60,349 nt of DNA from Candidatus Gastranaerophilales bacterium (GCA_944325145.1 CALYDL010000011.1:1-60349); one strand, 5' to 3'. Counted from the first letter of the stretch, positions 42,916 through 51,844 are shown. Numbers and translations are program-made. The notes: generated by a model not told the origin, from the sequence alone.

Positions 42916-43659
42916 TTACATTTTTTTGGTTAATTTTGCGTGGATAACATTTGCACAGCTTAAATAGGCTGTAAAATCGTTATATCTTATTTCAGATTCC
43001 CCATAAGGAATTTTTTTTGTCATTAATTCTTTTGCGCTTTCATTCAACATAACAAGTTTATTTAGAGCATGGCGCACCATTAAGCTTTTGTGCAATAATG
43101 GGCAGAATTTTAAAATAATTTTTTCTAATTTTCTTAATTTTTCTTTTATGTGAATTTTGTTTTCAATTTTATTTATGGTTGCATTTGCATTTTGGGAAAT
43201 GGGGTTTTGAATTTCATCTTTTTCTAATAGCTTTAGAGCCTCAATTAATGCTTCTTTTTCATTTTTTAATTTATTTAAAAGCATTTCATCGTCTGAATCT
43301 TCAAGCATAAAAATTTTATCTTCAATTTTTTTAATTAAGCTTTTTATTTTTTTAATTTTTTCATTCACGCTTAATTCATCATCATTAATATCTATAAACC
43401 CTGTTTCTTGAAAAATGTTTAAATCTAAATCATTAAGCCTTTTTTGAATAATTTTTGTTTCTTTTTGTTCTGTTTCTTCAATTACATTTGTATTAAAGGG
43501 TGAAGTTTCAATTCCGCCCGTTAAAATTCCAAACGGCAAAAATTCTTCACTCGCCCCAATGGCCCTGCCTTCTTGGGGAATAGAATTTTTTTCATCATTC
43601 ATAATTCCGCTTTTTTCAAGTTGCCCTAAAAGCGAATTTTTTTGATAATTTTCCGTCAT
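42916..43659 (-). CDS. Coiled-coil protein of unknown function
   Basis: 247 residues. An N-terminal disordered part (about 1-70), then a long charged helical region (about 85-180, KKIKSLIKKIEDKIFMLEDSDD ... LINKLKNEKEALIEALKLLE) likely to form a coiled coil, and a C-terminal helical part with CPLLHKSLMVRHALNKLVMLNES. No signal peptide or membrane segment. The stop abuts the stop of the 73-residue gene. Family not recognised, function unknown. Confidence 0.6.
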   Translation of the reverse strand: MTENYQKNSLLGQLEKSGIMNDEKNSIPQEGRAIGASEEFLPFGILTGGIETSPFNTNVIEETEQKETKIIQKRLNDLDLNIFQETGFIDINDDELSVNEKIKKIKSLIKKIEDKIFMLEDSDDEMLLNKLKNEKEALIEALKLLEKDEIQNPISQNANATINKIENKIHIKEKLRKLEKIILKFCPLLHKSLMVRHALNKLVMLNESAKELMTKKIPYGESEIRYNDFTAYLSCANVIHAKLTKKM

Positions 43660-43751
43660 ATAATAATTATTGTGTATTTCAATATATTTAACACCATATA
43701 CAAGTTGTATTTTTGATTTATAATTTTCTTGAAGATAAGGAATAAGAAATT

Positions 43752-44564
43752 ATGTGGGACTACTCTGAAACTGTCAAAGAATATTATACAAACCCAAAAA
43801 ATGTGGGCTCAATTGAAGATGCAGACGCAATAGGTGAAGCAGGCGCACTTGCTTGCGGCGATGCTCTGAAGCTTTATTTAAAAATAAAAGACGGCGTTAT
43901 AACAGACGCTAAATTTCAAACGTTTGGCTGCGGCTCTGCCGTTGCATCATCCAGCATGCTAACTGAAATGATTATCGGAAAACCCTTAAAAGAAGTTGAA
44001 AAAATTACAAATAAAGATATTATTGAACGTTTAGGCGGCCTTCCCCCTGAAAAAATCCATTGCTCGGTTATGGGAAGAGAAGCCTTGGAAGACGCCCTAA
44101 ATAATTATTACGGCTATAAAATAGGCGAAAAATCAACCGATAAAATTATATGCAACTGTTTCTCCGTTACTGAAAATGTTATTAAAGAAGCAGTTGAACA
44201 AGGCGCAAAAACCGTTAAAGAAATAACGGATTTAACTTACGCCGGCGGCGCTTGCGGCAGGTGCAAGGAAAACATTCAAAAAATAATAGATTCAATTTTG
44301 GGGCCTAAAAAAATAAATAAAGAAGAATTAACCCCCGTTCAATTTGCACTAAAAGTTAATTCTATTTTAGAAAAAGAAATTGCGCCCCAATTGGCGCTTG
44401 ATAATGGCGGCTTAGAACTTGTTGATATTGAAGGCAAAAACATTTATATAAAATTAAAAGGAACTTGCGAAAGCTGCCCGAATGCAAAATCAACGGTTAA
44501 AAATTTCATCGAAAAGAAATTGAAAGAATTAATAGATGATGAAATTAATGTAATAGAAGGCTAA
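43752..44564 (+). CDS. nifU: NifU-type iron-sulfur cluster scaffold
   Basis: 270 residues with three domains. IscU-like N-terminal scaffold (about 1-125) with cysteines in GALACGDALKL, FGCGSAVASS and KIHCSVMG. A central BFD-like [2Fe-2S] domain (about 130-185, ICNCFSVTE and GACGRCKE). A C-terminal Nfu domain (about 195-270) with GTCESCPNAKSTV. It assembles Fe-S clusters from sulfur delivered by NifS, whose gene follows after 3 bases. Full-length NifU occurs outside nitrogen fixers too, and no nif structural genes are here, so it is probably the general Fe-S system. Confidence 0.96.
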   Translation: MWDYSETVKEYYTNPKNVGSIEDADAIGEAGALACGDALKLYLKIKDGVITDAKFQTFGCGSAVASSSMLTEMIIGKPLKEVEKITNKDIIERLGGLPPEKIHCSVMGREALEDALNNYYGYKIGEKSTDKIICNCFSVTENVIKEAVEQGAKTVKEITDLTYAGGACGRCKENIQKIIDSILGPKKINKEELTPVQFALKVNSILEKEIAPQLALDNGGLELVDIEGKNIYIKLKGTCESCPNAKSTVKNFIEKKLKELIDDEINVIEG

Positions 44565-44567
44565 AAA

Positions 44568-45767
44568 ATGAACGACAATAAAAATATAATTTATCTTGAT
44601 AATAATGCAACAACAATGGTAGATAAAAAAGTTGTTGAAGCTATGATTCCATATTTTACAAATGAATTTGGAAACCCTTCAAGCATTTATGAATTGGCGC
44701 ATGAAGCGCACAATGCTTTAGAAAATTCAAGAGAAGTTATAAAAGAATTTTTTGGCGCAAATGATACAAGAGAAATAATTTTCACATCTTGCGGCACAGA
44801 AAGCGCAAATGCCGCAATAAGAGGGGTTATTGAAGCAAACCCAAATAAAAGGCACATTATAACAACAAAAGTTGAACACCCTTGCGTTTTAAACACATTT
44901 AAAGATTACGAAGAAAAAGGTTATAGGGTTGATTACTTAAATGTTGATGAAAACGGTGAACTCTTAATTGATGAATTAAAAACTTTAGTGGATGATGACA
45001 CCGCTCTTGTTGCAATAATGGCTGCAAACAACGAAACAGGCGCAATTTATCCTTATGAAGAAGCCGCAGAAATTGTAAAATCAATTAACCCGAATACAAA
45101 AGTTTTTATAGATGCAGTTCAAGCAGCAGGCAAAATTAAGCTTGATGTTAAAAACACAAAAGTTGATTTAATGGGCATTTCAGGCCACAAATTCCACGCA
45201 CCGAAAGGTGTTGGGGCAATGTATATTAAAAAAGGCACAATAATAAAACCCTATATGACAGGCGGGCACCAAGAAAGAGCCTTAAGAGGGGGAACAGAAA
45301 ACGTTCCGTATATTGTGGGTATGGCGAAAGCTGCCGAGCTTGCAATGAATGCATTAGAATTTGAAAATAAAACAGTAAAAGAATTAAGAGACAGGCTTGA
45401 AGAAGGCATTTTAGAAAATGTAAAAAATGCAAAATTAAATTCAAGAACAAAAATGAGAGTTCCAAACACAACAAACATTGGCTTTGAATATATTGAAGGG
45501 GAGCTTATTCTTCTTCATTTAGATAAATTGGGCATTTGCGCAAGCTCAGGTTCTGCTTGTACATCAGGAAGTTTAGAACCAAGCCACGTTTTAAGAGCAA
45601 TGAAAACGCCTTTTACATCTCTCCATGGGAGCATCAGGTTTTCTTTAAGCAGATATACAACAAAAGAAGAAATTGATTTTGTTGTTCAAAATATGCCCAT
45701 TGTAATTAAAAAATTAGCTAAAATTTCACCTTTCCAAAAAGAATTAGCAGGAATTTTGGGTGAATAA
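44568..45767 (+). CDS. nifS: Cysteine desulfurase (NifS/IscS type)
   Basis: 399 residues. N-terminal YLDNNATTMVDKKVVEAM, the PLP-lysine motif ISGHKFHAPKGVGAMY, and the catalytic cysteine loop ASSGSACTSGSLEPSHVLRAM. It releases sulfur from cysteine as a persulfide and passes it to the NifU scaffold encoded just upstream. The catalytic loop is of the longer class I type. Followed by a terminator at 45777. Length and motifs are normal. Confidence 0.96.
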   Translation: MNDNKNIIYLDNNATTMVDKKVVEAMIPYFTNEFGNPSSIYELAHEAHNALENSREVIKEFFGANDTREIIFTSCGTESANAAIRGVIEANPNKRHIITTKVEHPCVLNTFKDYEEKGYRVDYLNVDENGELLIDELKTLVDDDTALVAIMAANNETGAIYPYEEAAEIVKSINPNTKVFIDAVQAAGKIKLDVKNTKVDLMGISGHKFHAPKGVGAMYIKKGTIIKPYMTGGHQERALRGGTENVPYIVGMAKAAELAMNALEFENKTVKELRDRLEEGILENVKNAKLNSRTKMRVPNTTNIGFEYIEGELILLHLDKLGICASSGSACTSGSLEPSHVLRAMKTPFTSLHGSIRFSLSRYTTKEEIDFVVQNMPIVIKKLAKISPFQKELAGILGE

Positions 45768-45776
45768 TTAAAATTA

Positions 45777-45803
45777 AAACCGCCTTATTTAGGCGGTTTT
45801 TTT
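45777..45803 (+). terminator. Rho-independent terminator of nifU-nifS
   Basis: AAAACCGCC (45777-45785) pairs with GGCGGTTTT (45792-45800), followed by more T. Confidence 0.85.
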
Positions 45804-45807
45804 GAAT

Positions 45808-45939
45808 TTACCCATAAAAAATGCCCCATAATGTTCATTATGTTGCATTCAAGTTCTATAACCTCATATTATCATTCTTTTTACCACTATTCAATACTTC
45901 AATTTTTCACATTTTTATAATTTTTCATTTCCTTTCATT
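45808..45939 (+). repeat. 132-bp direct repeat upstream of prepilin, copy A
   Basis: Matches 51713-51844 at all but about three positions (offset 5905). It begins right after the terminator of nifS, while the other copy begins right after the terminator of metK. It contains no open frame and no strong hairpin. A further shared stretch follows (45969-46018 and 51874-51923) holding an AACAAA...TTTGTT stem-loop. Confidence 0.9.
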
Positions 45940-46058
45940 CAATAATATCAATGCTTTTCACCTTAATACAACAAATTGAACATTTTGTTGCGTTTAAAAT
46001 TAACCGCACATTAAAAAACAAATAAGCCTTTTAAAATTGTTTACTTATATTTTTCTTT

Positions 46059-46305
46059 GCCTATTTTCTTTCTTTGGCTCAAACGCCGCACGCAAAGAAA
46101 GAAAATAGGCAGGAAAAGAAAGAAACGTCGGCTTATCTAATAAGTTTAGTCTTATCTTTTAAAATCATCTGTCCCCTAAGCTGTTCAGAGTCGGGGCTGC
46201 GTTACTAATTAAGAAGATTAATTTTAAAAGTGATATGTTAAACCTAAAAAAGGTCACTCCCGCCCCTCCACCTCACCTTTCGGTAAAGACAGATGATTTT
46301 AAAAG
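46059..46305 (+). repeat. ~246-bp inverted-orientation repeat block, copy A
   Basis: It starts with a 52-base stem-loop (arms GCCTATTTTCTTTCTTTG and its complement, 46059-46110). It ends with a segment bounded by 18-base inverted repeats, CTTTTAAAATCATCTGTC at 46156-46173 and GACAGATGATTTTAAAAG at 46288-46305. The reverse complement of the whole block is found at 51954-52198, upstream of the other prepilin gene. The central 114 bases have diverged more than the ends. It is a mobile repeat or an inverted DNA segment; no recombinase gene is within it. Confidence 0.85.
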
Positions 46306-46384
46306 GCTTGGTTGGCAGATAAAAAATTTAAAAGTTAAAAACAAAAAACAAAAGAAAAAGAATAATAATGAAAGGATAGTATTA

Positions 46385-47095
46385 ATGAAAAGATTTAAAA
46401 GAGGTTTTACATTAGCGGAAGTTTTAATTACTTTAGCTATCATTGGCGTTGTTGCTGCAATTTCAATTCCAAGTGTTATAAGTAACTCTCAACAACAAGA
46501 ATTTAAAACAGGATTAAGAAAAGCAGTTTCAGTTTTAAACAGTGCAATTACAATGAATATGGCAATAGATGGCGAAAGCCCTTATGATAATGCTAATTTG
46601 TTTGGGTATTTAACAAGACATATGTCTGTTTTAAAGACAACAGTTCGTCTGCCTTGGTATTCAACCAATAATGTGGGCTTTGGCGGATATAGCAGCAATT
46701 CTGCTTTTTATACAACAGATGGTATGCGTTTTGAATTTGAAGATGGTGCCGGCGAAAGTGAATATATCCCGCTCCATGAAACCCCAAATGTAAAAGCTTG
46801 CCCGTCAACAATACGCTCAAACTGTGGAGGCTGTGGCAGTTATGGCATTAAAACGAATGATTTAACTGGTAAACCCCCATGTTTTATTTTGGTCGATGTT
46901 AATGGTGATAAAAAGCCAACTCCTTCAAATATAAATTGTTCTTATGATAATGGATGCAAAAGAACAAATACATATAAGGTTCCAACGCCTGAATCAAAAA
47001 AAGTCAGCGATATTTTCTTATTGCTAATTACTGAAGAAAAAGTAATTCCTTATGGTGTTACTGCCCAAAAAGCAATGTATGATGCGCAAAAATAA
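46385..47095 (+). CDS. Type IV prepilin / pseudopilin-like protein A
   Basis: 236 residues. Short basic leader MKRFKRG, then the prepilin peptidase site G/FTLAEVLITLAIIGVVAA with Glu at +5, and a hydrophobic helix. Residues to about 55 are almost the same as in the protein at 52231; the middle differs and is cysteine-rich (ACPSTIRSNCGGCGSYG), and the C-terminus ends VIPYGVTAQKAMYDAQK. The ATG at 46385 has GAAAGGATAG upstream, as in the paralogue; a frame extending to 46235 runs through repeat DNA and is rejected. Likely a minor pilin or secretion pseudopilin processed by PilD. The export machinery is not in this window. Confidence 0.92.
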   Translation: MKRFKRGFTLAEVLITLAIIGVVAAISIPSVISNSQQQEFKTGLRKAVSVLNSAITMNMAIDGESPYDNANLFGYLTRHMSVLKTTVRLPWYSTNNVGFGGYSSNSAFYTTDGMRFEFEDGAGESEYIPLHETPNVKACPSTIRSNCGGCGSYGIKTNDLTGKPPCFILVDVNGDKKPTPSNINCSYDNGCKRTNTYKVPTPESKKVSDIFLLLITEEKVIPYGVTAQKAMYDAQK

Positions 47096-47440
47096 TGTGT
47101 AAGCCAGAGTGTAGGGCAAAATGATGAATTTTGCCTAAAACTGTTGAATGGCGACGTAGGATAATCAAAGCTTGTGAGTGGTAACGTTAGTGGAAGCGAA
47201 CAAAAGCTTTGATACCCACAGGAGCAATAATGCGCAAGCCGTGTGTGTAGCCGTTAAAAAAATGGCAAGACGTTATCGTCTTGCCATTTTTAGGCGAAAC
47301 CGTACGACACCGCCGTTATGACGAAGTGAGCGAATGCGAACGAAGGAATGAACAAATCTTAGTAAAAATAAGAAGCGGTGCGACTTTGTCGCATAAGCTC
47401 TATTTTTACTGATTTGACAGGCGGAAGAAATAATGCTTAA
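47092..47440 (+). repeat. Repeat module downstream of prepilin A
   Basis: It begins with AATAATGTGTAAGCCAGAG overlapping the stop, followed by a stem-loop with arms GGCAAAAT/ATTTTGCC. Next come an ATCAAAGCTT/AAGCTTTGAT inverted repeat, a second AATAATGCGCAAGCC motif, a 15-base-stem hairpin (AAAAATGGCAAGACG with its complement, about 47259-47292) and the CCGCC...GGCGG module (about 47310-47425). Positions 47201-47429 are identical by eye to 53071-53299. The strong hairpin may also terminate transcription. Confidence 0.85.
47361..47410 (+). repeat. 50-base nested palindrome interrupting the CCGCC...GGCGG module
   Basis: Arms AGTAAAAATA and TATTTTTACT enclose an inner TGCGAC/GTCGCA stem. It sits exactly within a CAAATCTT...GATTTG site that is uninterrupted in the copy at 314-379, and recurs at 53231-53280. 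This is the pattern of a small palindromic insertion. Confidence 0.75.
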
Positions 47441-48114
47441 GCCAGAGCGAAGCTCAATGTGTTGAGTTTGTAGGTTGGGGTTTCTACTCCAACAAAGGTT
47501 TTTAACTGGTGGTTGTTGGGCTGAAAGCCCAACCTACTTTTCTTTTTGTCATTCCGTTTGGCTTTCACATTGGCGGGTTACAGGCTTTGTCTTTCACACT
47601 ACGCCTCCTTTTGCCAAAATCTTTGATTTTCTCCAAAATGGGTCCTCTTTGGAAAAGCAAAATCCGCTTCTTGGATTTTGCTAGCGGTTCGCTTCTCTTG
47701 GCTGCGCTTTTGAAACCTAGCGGTTTCAGCCGCTCCGCCGTTCACTCACCTTGGCGCACTCCGTTCGGTTTCACCTCACATCCGTGCTACGCAAAATCCG
47801 CTTCTTGGATTTTGCTAGCGGTTCGCTTCTCTTGGCTGCGCTTTTGAAACCTAGCGGTTTCAGCCGCTCCGCCGTTCACTCACCTTGGCGCACTCCGTTC
47901 GGTTTCACCTCACATCCGTGCTACGCAAAATCCGCTTCTTGGATTTTGCTAGCGGTTCAAGCCGAGCAACTTCATTTCAAAAGCGCTTGTGCACTTTTTC
48001 CATTCCGTTCGGCTTTCACATTGGCGGGTTTCGCTCACTTACGTTCGCTTCACCCTACGCAAAATCCGCTATCCTTTCATTTTATGCGCTTTTTGAATAT
48101 TCAAAGGCAAATTT
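47441..48114. repeat. Repeat-rich intergenic region with 134-bp tandem repeats
   Basis: About 670 bases without a supportable gene. It has hairpins GTTGGGC/GCCCAAC (47515-47533) and an outer pair GTAGGTTGGG/CCCAACCTAC (47470-47479 and 47528-47537). A 134-base unit follows in tandem: it starts near 47661, 47795 and 47929, with two full copies and a partial one. The last part resembles 430-560. Overlapping open frames in several phases come from the tandem unit and are not proteins. Confidence 0.8.
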
Positions 48115-48345
48115 TTATAGTTCTAATTCTTTTATTGCCTTTATAACAGCAAACATTCTTGATTGCACGTTTAATTTCATTAAAATTGCACTCACATGGG
48201 CTTTTGATGTGTGTGATGAAATGTGCAAAAATTCTGCAATTTCTCTATTTGATAAACCTTTGATAACAAGGTTTAAAACCTCTAATTCCCTTTTTGTAAG
48301 CCCATAAAAACTTTTCGAGTTTTTAAGCTCTAAAACGCTATTCAT
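48115..48345 (-). CDS. Small LuxR-type (GerE) DNA-binding protein
   Basis: 76 residues from ATG 48345, preceded by AAGGGA. The chain is almost only a helix-turn-helix: LTKRELEVLNLVIKGLSNREIAEFLHISSHTSKAHVSAILMKLNVQSRMFAVIKA, matching the GerE consensus. There is no receiver or ligand-binding domain, so activity may be set by expression or by a partner. It lies between the two prepilin genes and could be their regulator, but no evidence beyond position supports this. An inverted repeat at 48411-48429 upstream may be its operator. Confidence 0.88.
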   Translation of the reverse strand: MNSVLELKNSKSFYGLTKRELEVLNLVIKGLSNREIAEFLHISSHTSKAHVSAILMKLNVQSRMFAVIKAIKELEL

Positions 48346-48410
48346 TTTTATTTCCCTTTTTATTAATTCCATTCAGATTTGAATTAATAGTATAATATTG
48401 GGAAATTATT

Positions 48411-48429
48411 GGTAACTGGCCAAGTTACC
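48411..48429. promoter_or_regulatory. Inverted repeat upstream of the LuxR-type gene
   Basis: GGTAACT (48411-48417) and AGTTACC (48423-48429) are perfect 7-base arms with a 5-base centre. It is about 65 bases upstream of the start at 48345, a place suited to an operator for a dimeric regulator. An AT-rich stretch with possible -10 sites lies between. Confidence 0.4.
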
Positions 48430-48446
48430 CGTTTTTAAACATTAAA

Positions 48447-48469
48447 AAAGCGCCTTATTTAGGCGCTTT
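48447..48469 (-). terminator. Rho-independent terminator of aspS
   Basis: AAAGCGCC and GGCGCTTT arms (48447-48454 and 48462-48469); on the minus strand the stem is followed by a T run. Confidence 0.8.
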
Positions 48470-48474
48470 ATATT

Positions 48475-50250
48475 TTAAACTTTTGGCATATTTCTTAATT
48501 TTATATGCAATTCTCTTAACTGTTCTTCGCTTGCAACCCCTGGTGCATCAGACATTAAATCTTTTGCTTGAGAGTTTTTCGGGAATGCTATAACATCTCT
48601 GATTGATTCAGAACGAGTTAAAAGCGCAACAAGCCTATCTAAGCCAATTGCTAAGCCGCCATGGGGTGGGGTGCCATATTTAAACGCTTGAACAAGAAAA
48701 TCAAATTTTTCTTTAATGTCTTCTTCAGTTAAGCCTAATGCCTTGAATACTCTTTCTTGAACTTCGCTGTCATGGATTCTGATTGAACCGCCGCCAAGTT
48801 CACATCCATTGTAAACAATATCATAAGCAATTGATTTAACATTTCCTTTGTCATTTTCAAGTTTGTCTAAATCTTCAACTGCAGGCATTGTGAATGGGTG
48901 GTGAACGGAAACAAACCTGTCATCTTCTGCTGAATATTCAAACAAAGGAAAATCAACAACCCATAAAAGGTCGTGTTTAGATTTATCAATTAAGCCTAAT
49001 TTTTCGCCAAAATAAAGTCTGAATCTGCCTAAAACATCAAACACAACTTTTGGTTGGTCTGCAACAAAGAAAACAATATCGCCTTTGTTTGCATCTGCTC
49101 TTTTTTGAATTTCTGCTATTTGTTCTTCGTTTAAGAATTTAAAGACAGGAGATTTAACCGTGCCATCTTCCATATAAGTTACCCAAGCAAGGCCTTTAGC
49201 GCCAAATTTAATTGCAAGGTTTCTAACATCATCCATATCTTTTCTTGAATAATGCGCAATATTTGGAATTTTAATAGCACGAACCGTTCCGCCAGAAGCA
49301 ATTACAGCTTTGAACGCTTCAAAAGTTGAAGCTTCCATAATGTCTGTTACATCAAAAAGTTCTAAGCCAAATCTGGTGTCAGGTTTATCTGAACCGAACC
49401 TGTCCATTGCTTCTCTCCAAGTTAACCTTTTAAAAGGCGGGTTAACTTCAACGCCTGCTGCTTTGAATGCTTCTTTAATAAGCCCTTCTGTCATTTTAAT
49501 AACATCATCTTGTTCAACAAAGCTCATTTCAATGTCAACTTGGGTGAATTCAGGCTGCCTGTCTGCCCTTAAGTCTTCATCTCTAAAGCATTTTGCAATT
49601 TGATAATATTTTTCAATGCCGCCAACCATTAAAAGTTGTTTAAACACTTGCGGTGATTGGGGAAGCGCATAAAATTTGCCGTCTTGAACTCTGCTTGGAA
49701 CTAAATAATCTCTTGCACCTTCAGGTGTTGTTTTAATTAAAATTGGGGTTTCAACTTCAAGGAAATCTAAACTATTCATATAGTTTCTGATTGCAGTTAC
49801 AATCTTGTGCCTTAAAGTTAAATTATGAAGCATTTTTTCAGATCTTAAATCTAAATAACGATATTTTAACCTGATATCTTCTGAAACGGCTTCATCTTCA
49901 ATAATAAAAGGAAGGGTTTTTGCGGCTGATAAAATTTTAATTTCATCAGGGTACATTTCAATTGTTCCTGTTTGAAGTTTTTCATTAATGGTGTCATCAG
50001 GGCGTTTTGAAATTTTGCCTTTAACTTGAATAACATACTCTGATTTTAATTTTTGGAAGGTTTCATAAACTTGAGGGTTAATTTTCGGGTCTGCAACAAT
50101 TTGAAAAAGGCCCGATCTATCCCTTAATTCAACAAAAATAATTCCGCCTAAATCTCTTATTGTAGAAGCCCAGCCTGCAAGAGCGGCTTCTTTTCCAATC
50201 CAATTTTCATTAATTTCTGTGCAACTTTGTTTTTTGTATGTTAATTCCAT
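48475..50250 (-). CDS. aspS: Aspartyl-tRNA synthetase
   Basis: 591 residues, the size of bacterial-type AspRS. N-terminal anticodon-binding OB fold (about 1-105, GKEAALAGWASTIRDLGGIIFVELRDRSG), class II catalytic motifs (FLEVETPILIKTTPEGARDYLVPSR; KCFRDEDLRADRQPEFTQVDIEMSF; GLAIGLDRLVALL), and the bacterial GAD insertion between them. It charges tRNA-Asp, possibly also tRNA-Asn (non-discriminating), which cannot be judged here. Leftward, with its own terminator. Divergent from metK. Confidence 0.98.
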   Translation of the reverse strand: MELTYKKQSCTEINENWIGKEAALAGWASTIRDLGGIIFVELRDRSGLFQIVADPKINPQVYETFQKLKSEYVIQVKGKISKRPDDTINEKLQTGTIEMYPDEIKILSAAKTLPFIIEDEAVSEDIRLKYRYLDLRSEKMLHNLTLRHKIVTAIRNYMNSLDFLEVETPILIKTTPEGARDYLVPSRVQDGKFYALPQSPQVFKQLLMVGGIEKYYQIAKCFRDEDLRADRQPEFTQVDIEMSFVEQDDVIKMTEGLIKEAFKAAGVEVNPPFKRLTWREAMDRFGSDKPDTRFGLELFDVTDIMEASTFEAFKAVIASGGTVRAIKIPNIAHYSRKDMDDVRNLAIKFGAKGLAWVTYMEDGTVKSPVFKFLNEEQIAEIQKRADANKGDIVFFVADQPKVVFDVLGRFRLYFGEKLGLIDKSKHDLLWVVDFPLFEYSAEDDRFVSVHHPFTMPAVEDLDKLENDKGNVKSIAYDIVYNGCELGGGSIRIHDSEVQERVFKALGLTEEDIKEKFDFLVQAFKYGTPPHGGLAIGLDRLVALLTRSESIRDVIAFPKNSQAKDLMSDAPGVASEEQLRELHIKLRNMPKV

Positions 50251-50335
50251 TTCAATTCCTTTTATTTTAGTGTTTTAGCTAAATTATAAAATAAAAATAT
50301 AATTTTACCAAATAATATATTTGTAATAGAATGTA

Positions 50336-50375
50336 TTAAACCGGGTTGGAATTAAAAACCTTACCGGTATAGTTA
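50336..50375 (+). promoter_or_regulatory. Hairpin in the metK leader
   Basis: ACCGG and CCGGT arms, with an inner GTT/AAC pair and a small bulge, form a stem-loop about 30 bases before the AAGGAG ribosome-binding site of metK. metK genes in other bacteria are often controlled by SAM-binding leaders, but this element does not match SAM-I, SAM-II or SMK-box consensus as I know them. It may be a simple hairpin. Confidence 0.3.
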
Positions 50376-50396
50376 TAAATTAAGGAGAGAAAAGTT

Positions 50397-51665
50397 ATGG
50401 CACTTAAAAATTTTTTATTTACATCTGAATCTGTAACTGAAGGCCACCCTGATAAAGTTTGTGACCAAATTTCAGACGCAATTTTGGATGTATTTTTAAC
50501 AAAAGACCCTACAAGCCGCGTTGCAGCTGAAACAACCGCAACAACAGGTATGGTTTTAGTTTCAGGTGAAATTTCTTCATCTTGCTATGTTGATATTCCA
50601 TCCGTTGTAAGAGAAACTATTAAAAGAATCGGTTACAAAGGCGAAGAAGGCGGCGGCTTTGATTATAAAACTTGCGCTGTTTTAACAAGCATAGATGAAC
50701 AATCAACAGATATTGCAGGCGGTGTTAATAAAGCGCTTGAAACAAGAAACGATGTAAGCTCAACTTCAAAAACCGAAACCGTAAATATTGGAGCCGGCGA
50801 TCAAGGCATTATGTTTGGTTACGCTTGTGATGAAACAAAAGAATTTATGCCTCTTCCAATTTCACTTGCTCATAGGTTAGCTTACAGATTGGCAGAAGTT
50901 AGAAAAGAAAAACTTGTTAACTATCTAAGACCCGACGGCAAAACCCAAGTAACCGTTGAATATGAAAACGGCGAACCAAAAAGAATTGATACAATCGTTA
51001 TTTCAACTCAACACGACCCTGAAATAAACGGCGAATCTGACAACCAAAAAATTCAAGCCATTATTAAAGAAGATATGATGAAATATGTGATTGATGAAGT
51101 ATTTAAAGATGAAAAAATTAAACCTGATTCAACCACAAAATATTATATTAACCCGTCAGGAAGGTTTGTAATTGGCGGCCCGCAAGGTGATGCAGGTTTA
51201 ACAGGCAGAAAAATTATCGTTGATACTTATGGCGGCTACGCTCGTCACGGCGGTGGTGCATTTTCAGGCAAAGACCCAACGAAAGTTGATAGATCTGCTG
51301 CATATGCTGCAAGATGGGTTGCAAAAAATATTGTTGCAGCAGGCCTTGCAAAACAATGCGAAATTGAACTTGCATATGCAATCGGTTTAGCAGAACCTGT
51401 TTCTGTTCTTGTTGATACTTTTGGCACAGGCAAAATTGATGATGAAGAATTAGCAAAAATTGTTAAAGCTAATTTCGACTTAAGACCTGCAGCTATTATT
51501 AAACAATTTGAACTTCGTGAACTTCCATCTAAATTTAACGGTAAATTTTACCAAAAATTGGCAGCATACGGCCATATGGGAAGGTCTGATTTTTATGTTC
51601 CTTGGGAAGAAGTTCAAATGGCAGACAAATTAAAAGAAGCTGCTAAACAGTTTGCAGCTGTTTAA
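50397..51665 (+). CDS. metK: S-adenosylmethionine synthetase
   Basis: 422 residues. Signatures: [21 protein letters not shown] near the start, [16 protein letters not shown], and [23 protein letters not shown]. It makes SAM from methionine and ATP; SAM is used here by queA and rsmI products among others. AAGGAG precedes the ATG. A hairpin in the leader may be regulatory. Slightly longer than the common 380-400 residues. Its terminator is at 51686. Confidence 0.98.
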   Translation: MALKNFLFTSESVTEGHPDKVCDQISDAILDVFLTKDPTSRVAAETTATTGMVLVSGEISSSCYVDIPSVVRETIKRIGYKGEEGGGFDYKTCAVLTSIDEQSTDIAGGVNKALETRNDVSSTSKTETVNIGAGDQGIMFGYACDETKEFMPLPISLAHRLAYRLAEVRKEKLVNYLRPDGKTQVTVEYENGEPKRIDTIVISTQHDPEINGESDNQKIQAIIKEDMMKYVIDEVFKDEKIKPDSTTKYYINPSGRFVIGGPQGDAGLTGRKIIVDTYGGYARHGGGAFSGKDPTKVDRSAAYAARWVAKNIVAAGLAKQCEIELAYAIGLAEPVSVLVDTFGTGKIDDEELAKIVKANFDLRPAAIIKQFELRELPSKFNGKFYQKLAAYGHMGRSDFYVPWEEVQMADKLKEAAKQFAAV

Positions 51666-51685
51666 AAAGCTGAAAAATAAAATTT

Positions 51686-51712
51686 AAGGGGCGATATTAG
51701 CCCCTTATTTTT
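51686..51712 (+). terminator. Rho-independent terminator of metK
   Basis: AAGGGGC (51686-51692) pairs with GCCCCTT (51700-51706), followed by ATTTTTTT. Confidence 0.85.
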
Positions 51713-51844
51713 TTACCCATAAAAAATGCTCCATAATGTTCATTATGTTGCATTCAAGTTCTATAACCTTATATTATCATTCTTTTTGCCACTATTCAAT
51801 ACTTCAATTTTTCACATTTTTATAATTTTTCATTTCCTTTCATC
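51713..51844 (+). repeat. 132-bp direct repeat upstream of prepilin, copy B
   Basis: Second copy of 45808-45939, in the same orientation relative to the prepilin gene, with about three differences. It is followed by the shared stem-loop with arms AACGCAACAAA/TTTGTTGCGTT (51872-51902). Confidence 0.9.

Noticed and set aside
43752-45767. Nitrogen fixation locus
   Set aside because: nifU and nifS alone are common Fe-S assembly genes; no nitrogenase or maturation genes are present.
46235-46384. 50-residue N-terminal extension of prepilin A
   Set aside because: It runs through the inverted repeat block; the internal ATG at 46385 has the same ribosome-binding site as the paralogue and gives a normal prepilin leader.
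47656-47957. CRISPR array
   Set aside because: The 134-base units are long and directly adjacent, with no spacers; no cas genes are present.
47475-48307. Several overlapping plus-strand open frames of 69-140 codons
   Set aside because: They result from the 134-bp tandem repeat being open in several phases; the translated segments repeat each other in different frames.
50336-50375. Known SAM riboswitch upstream of metK
   Set aside because: Too small for SAM-I; no match to SAM-II or SMK-box core bases as I know them. Kept only as a low-confidence hairpin.
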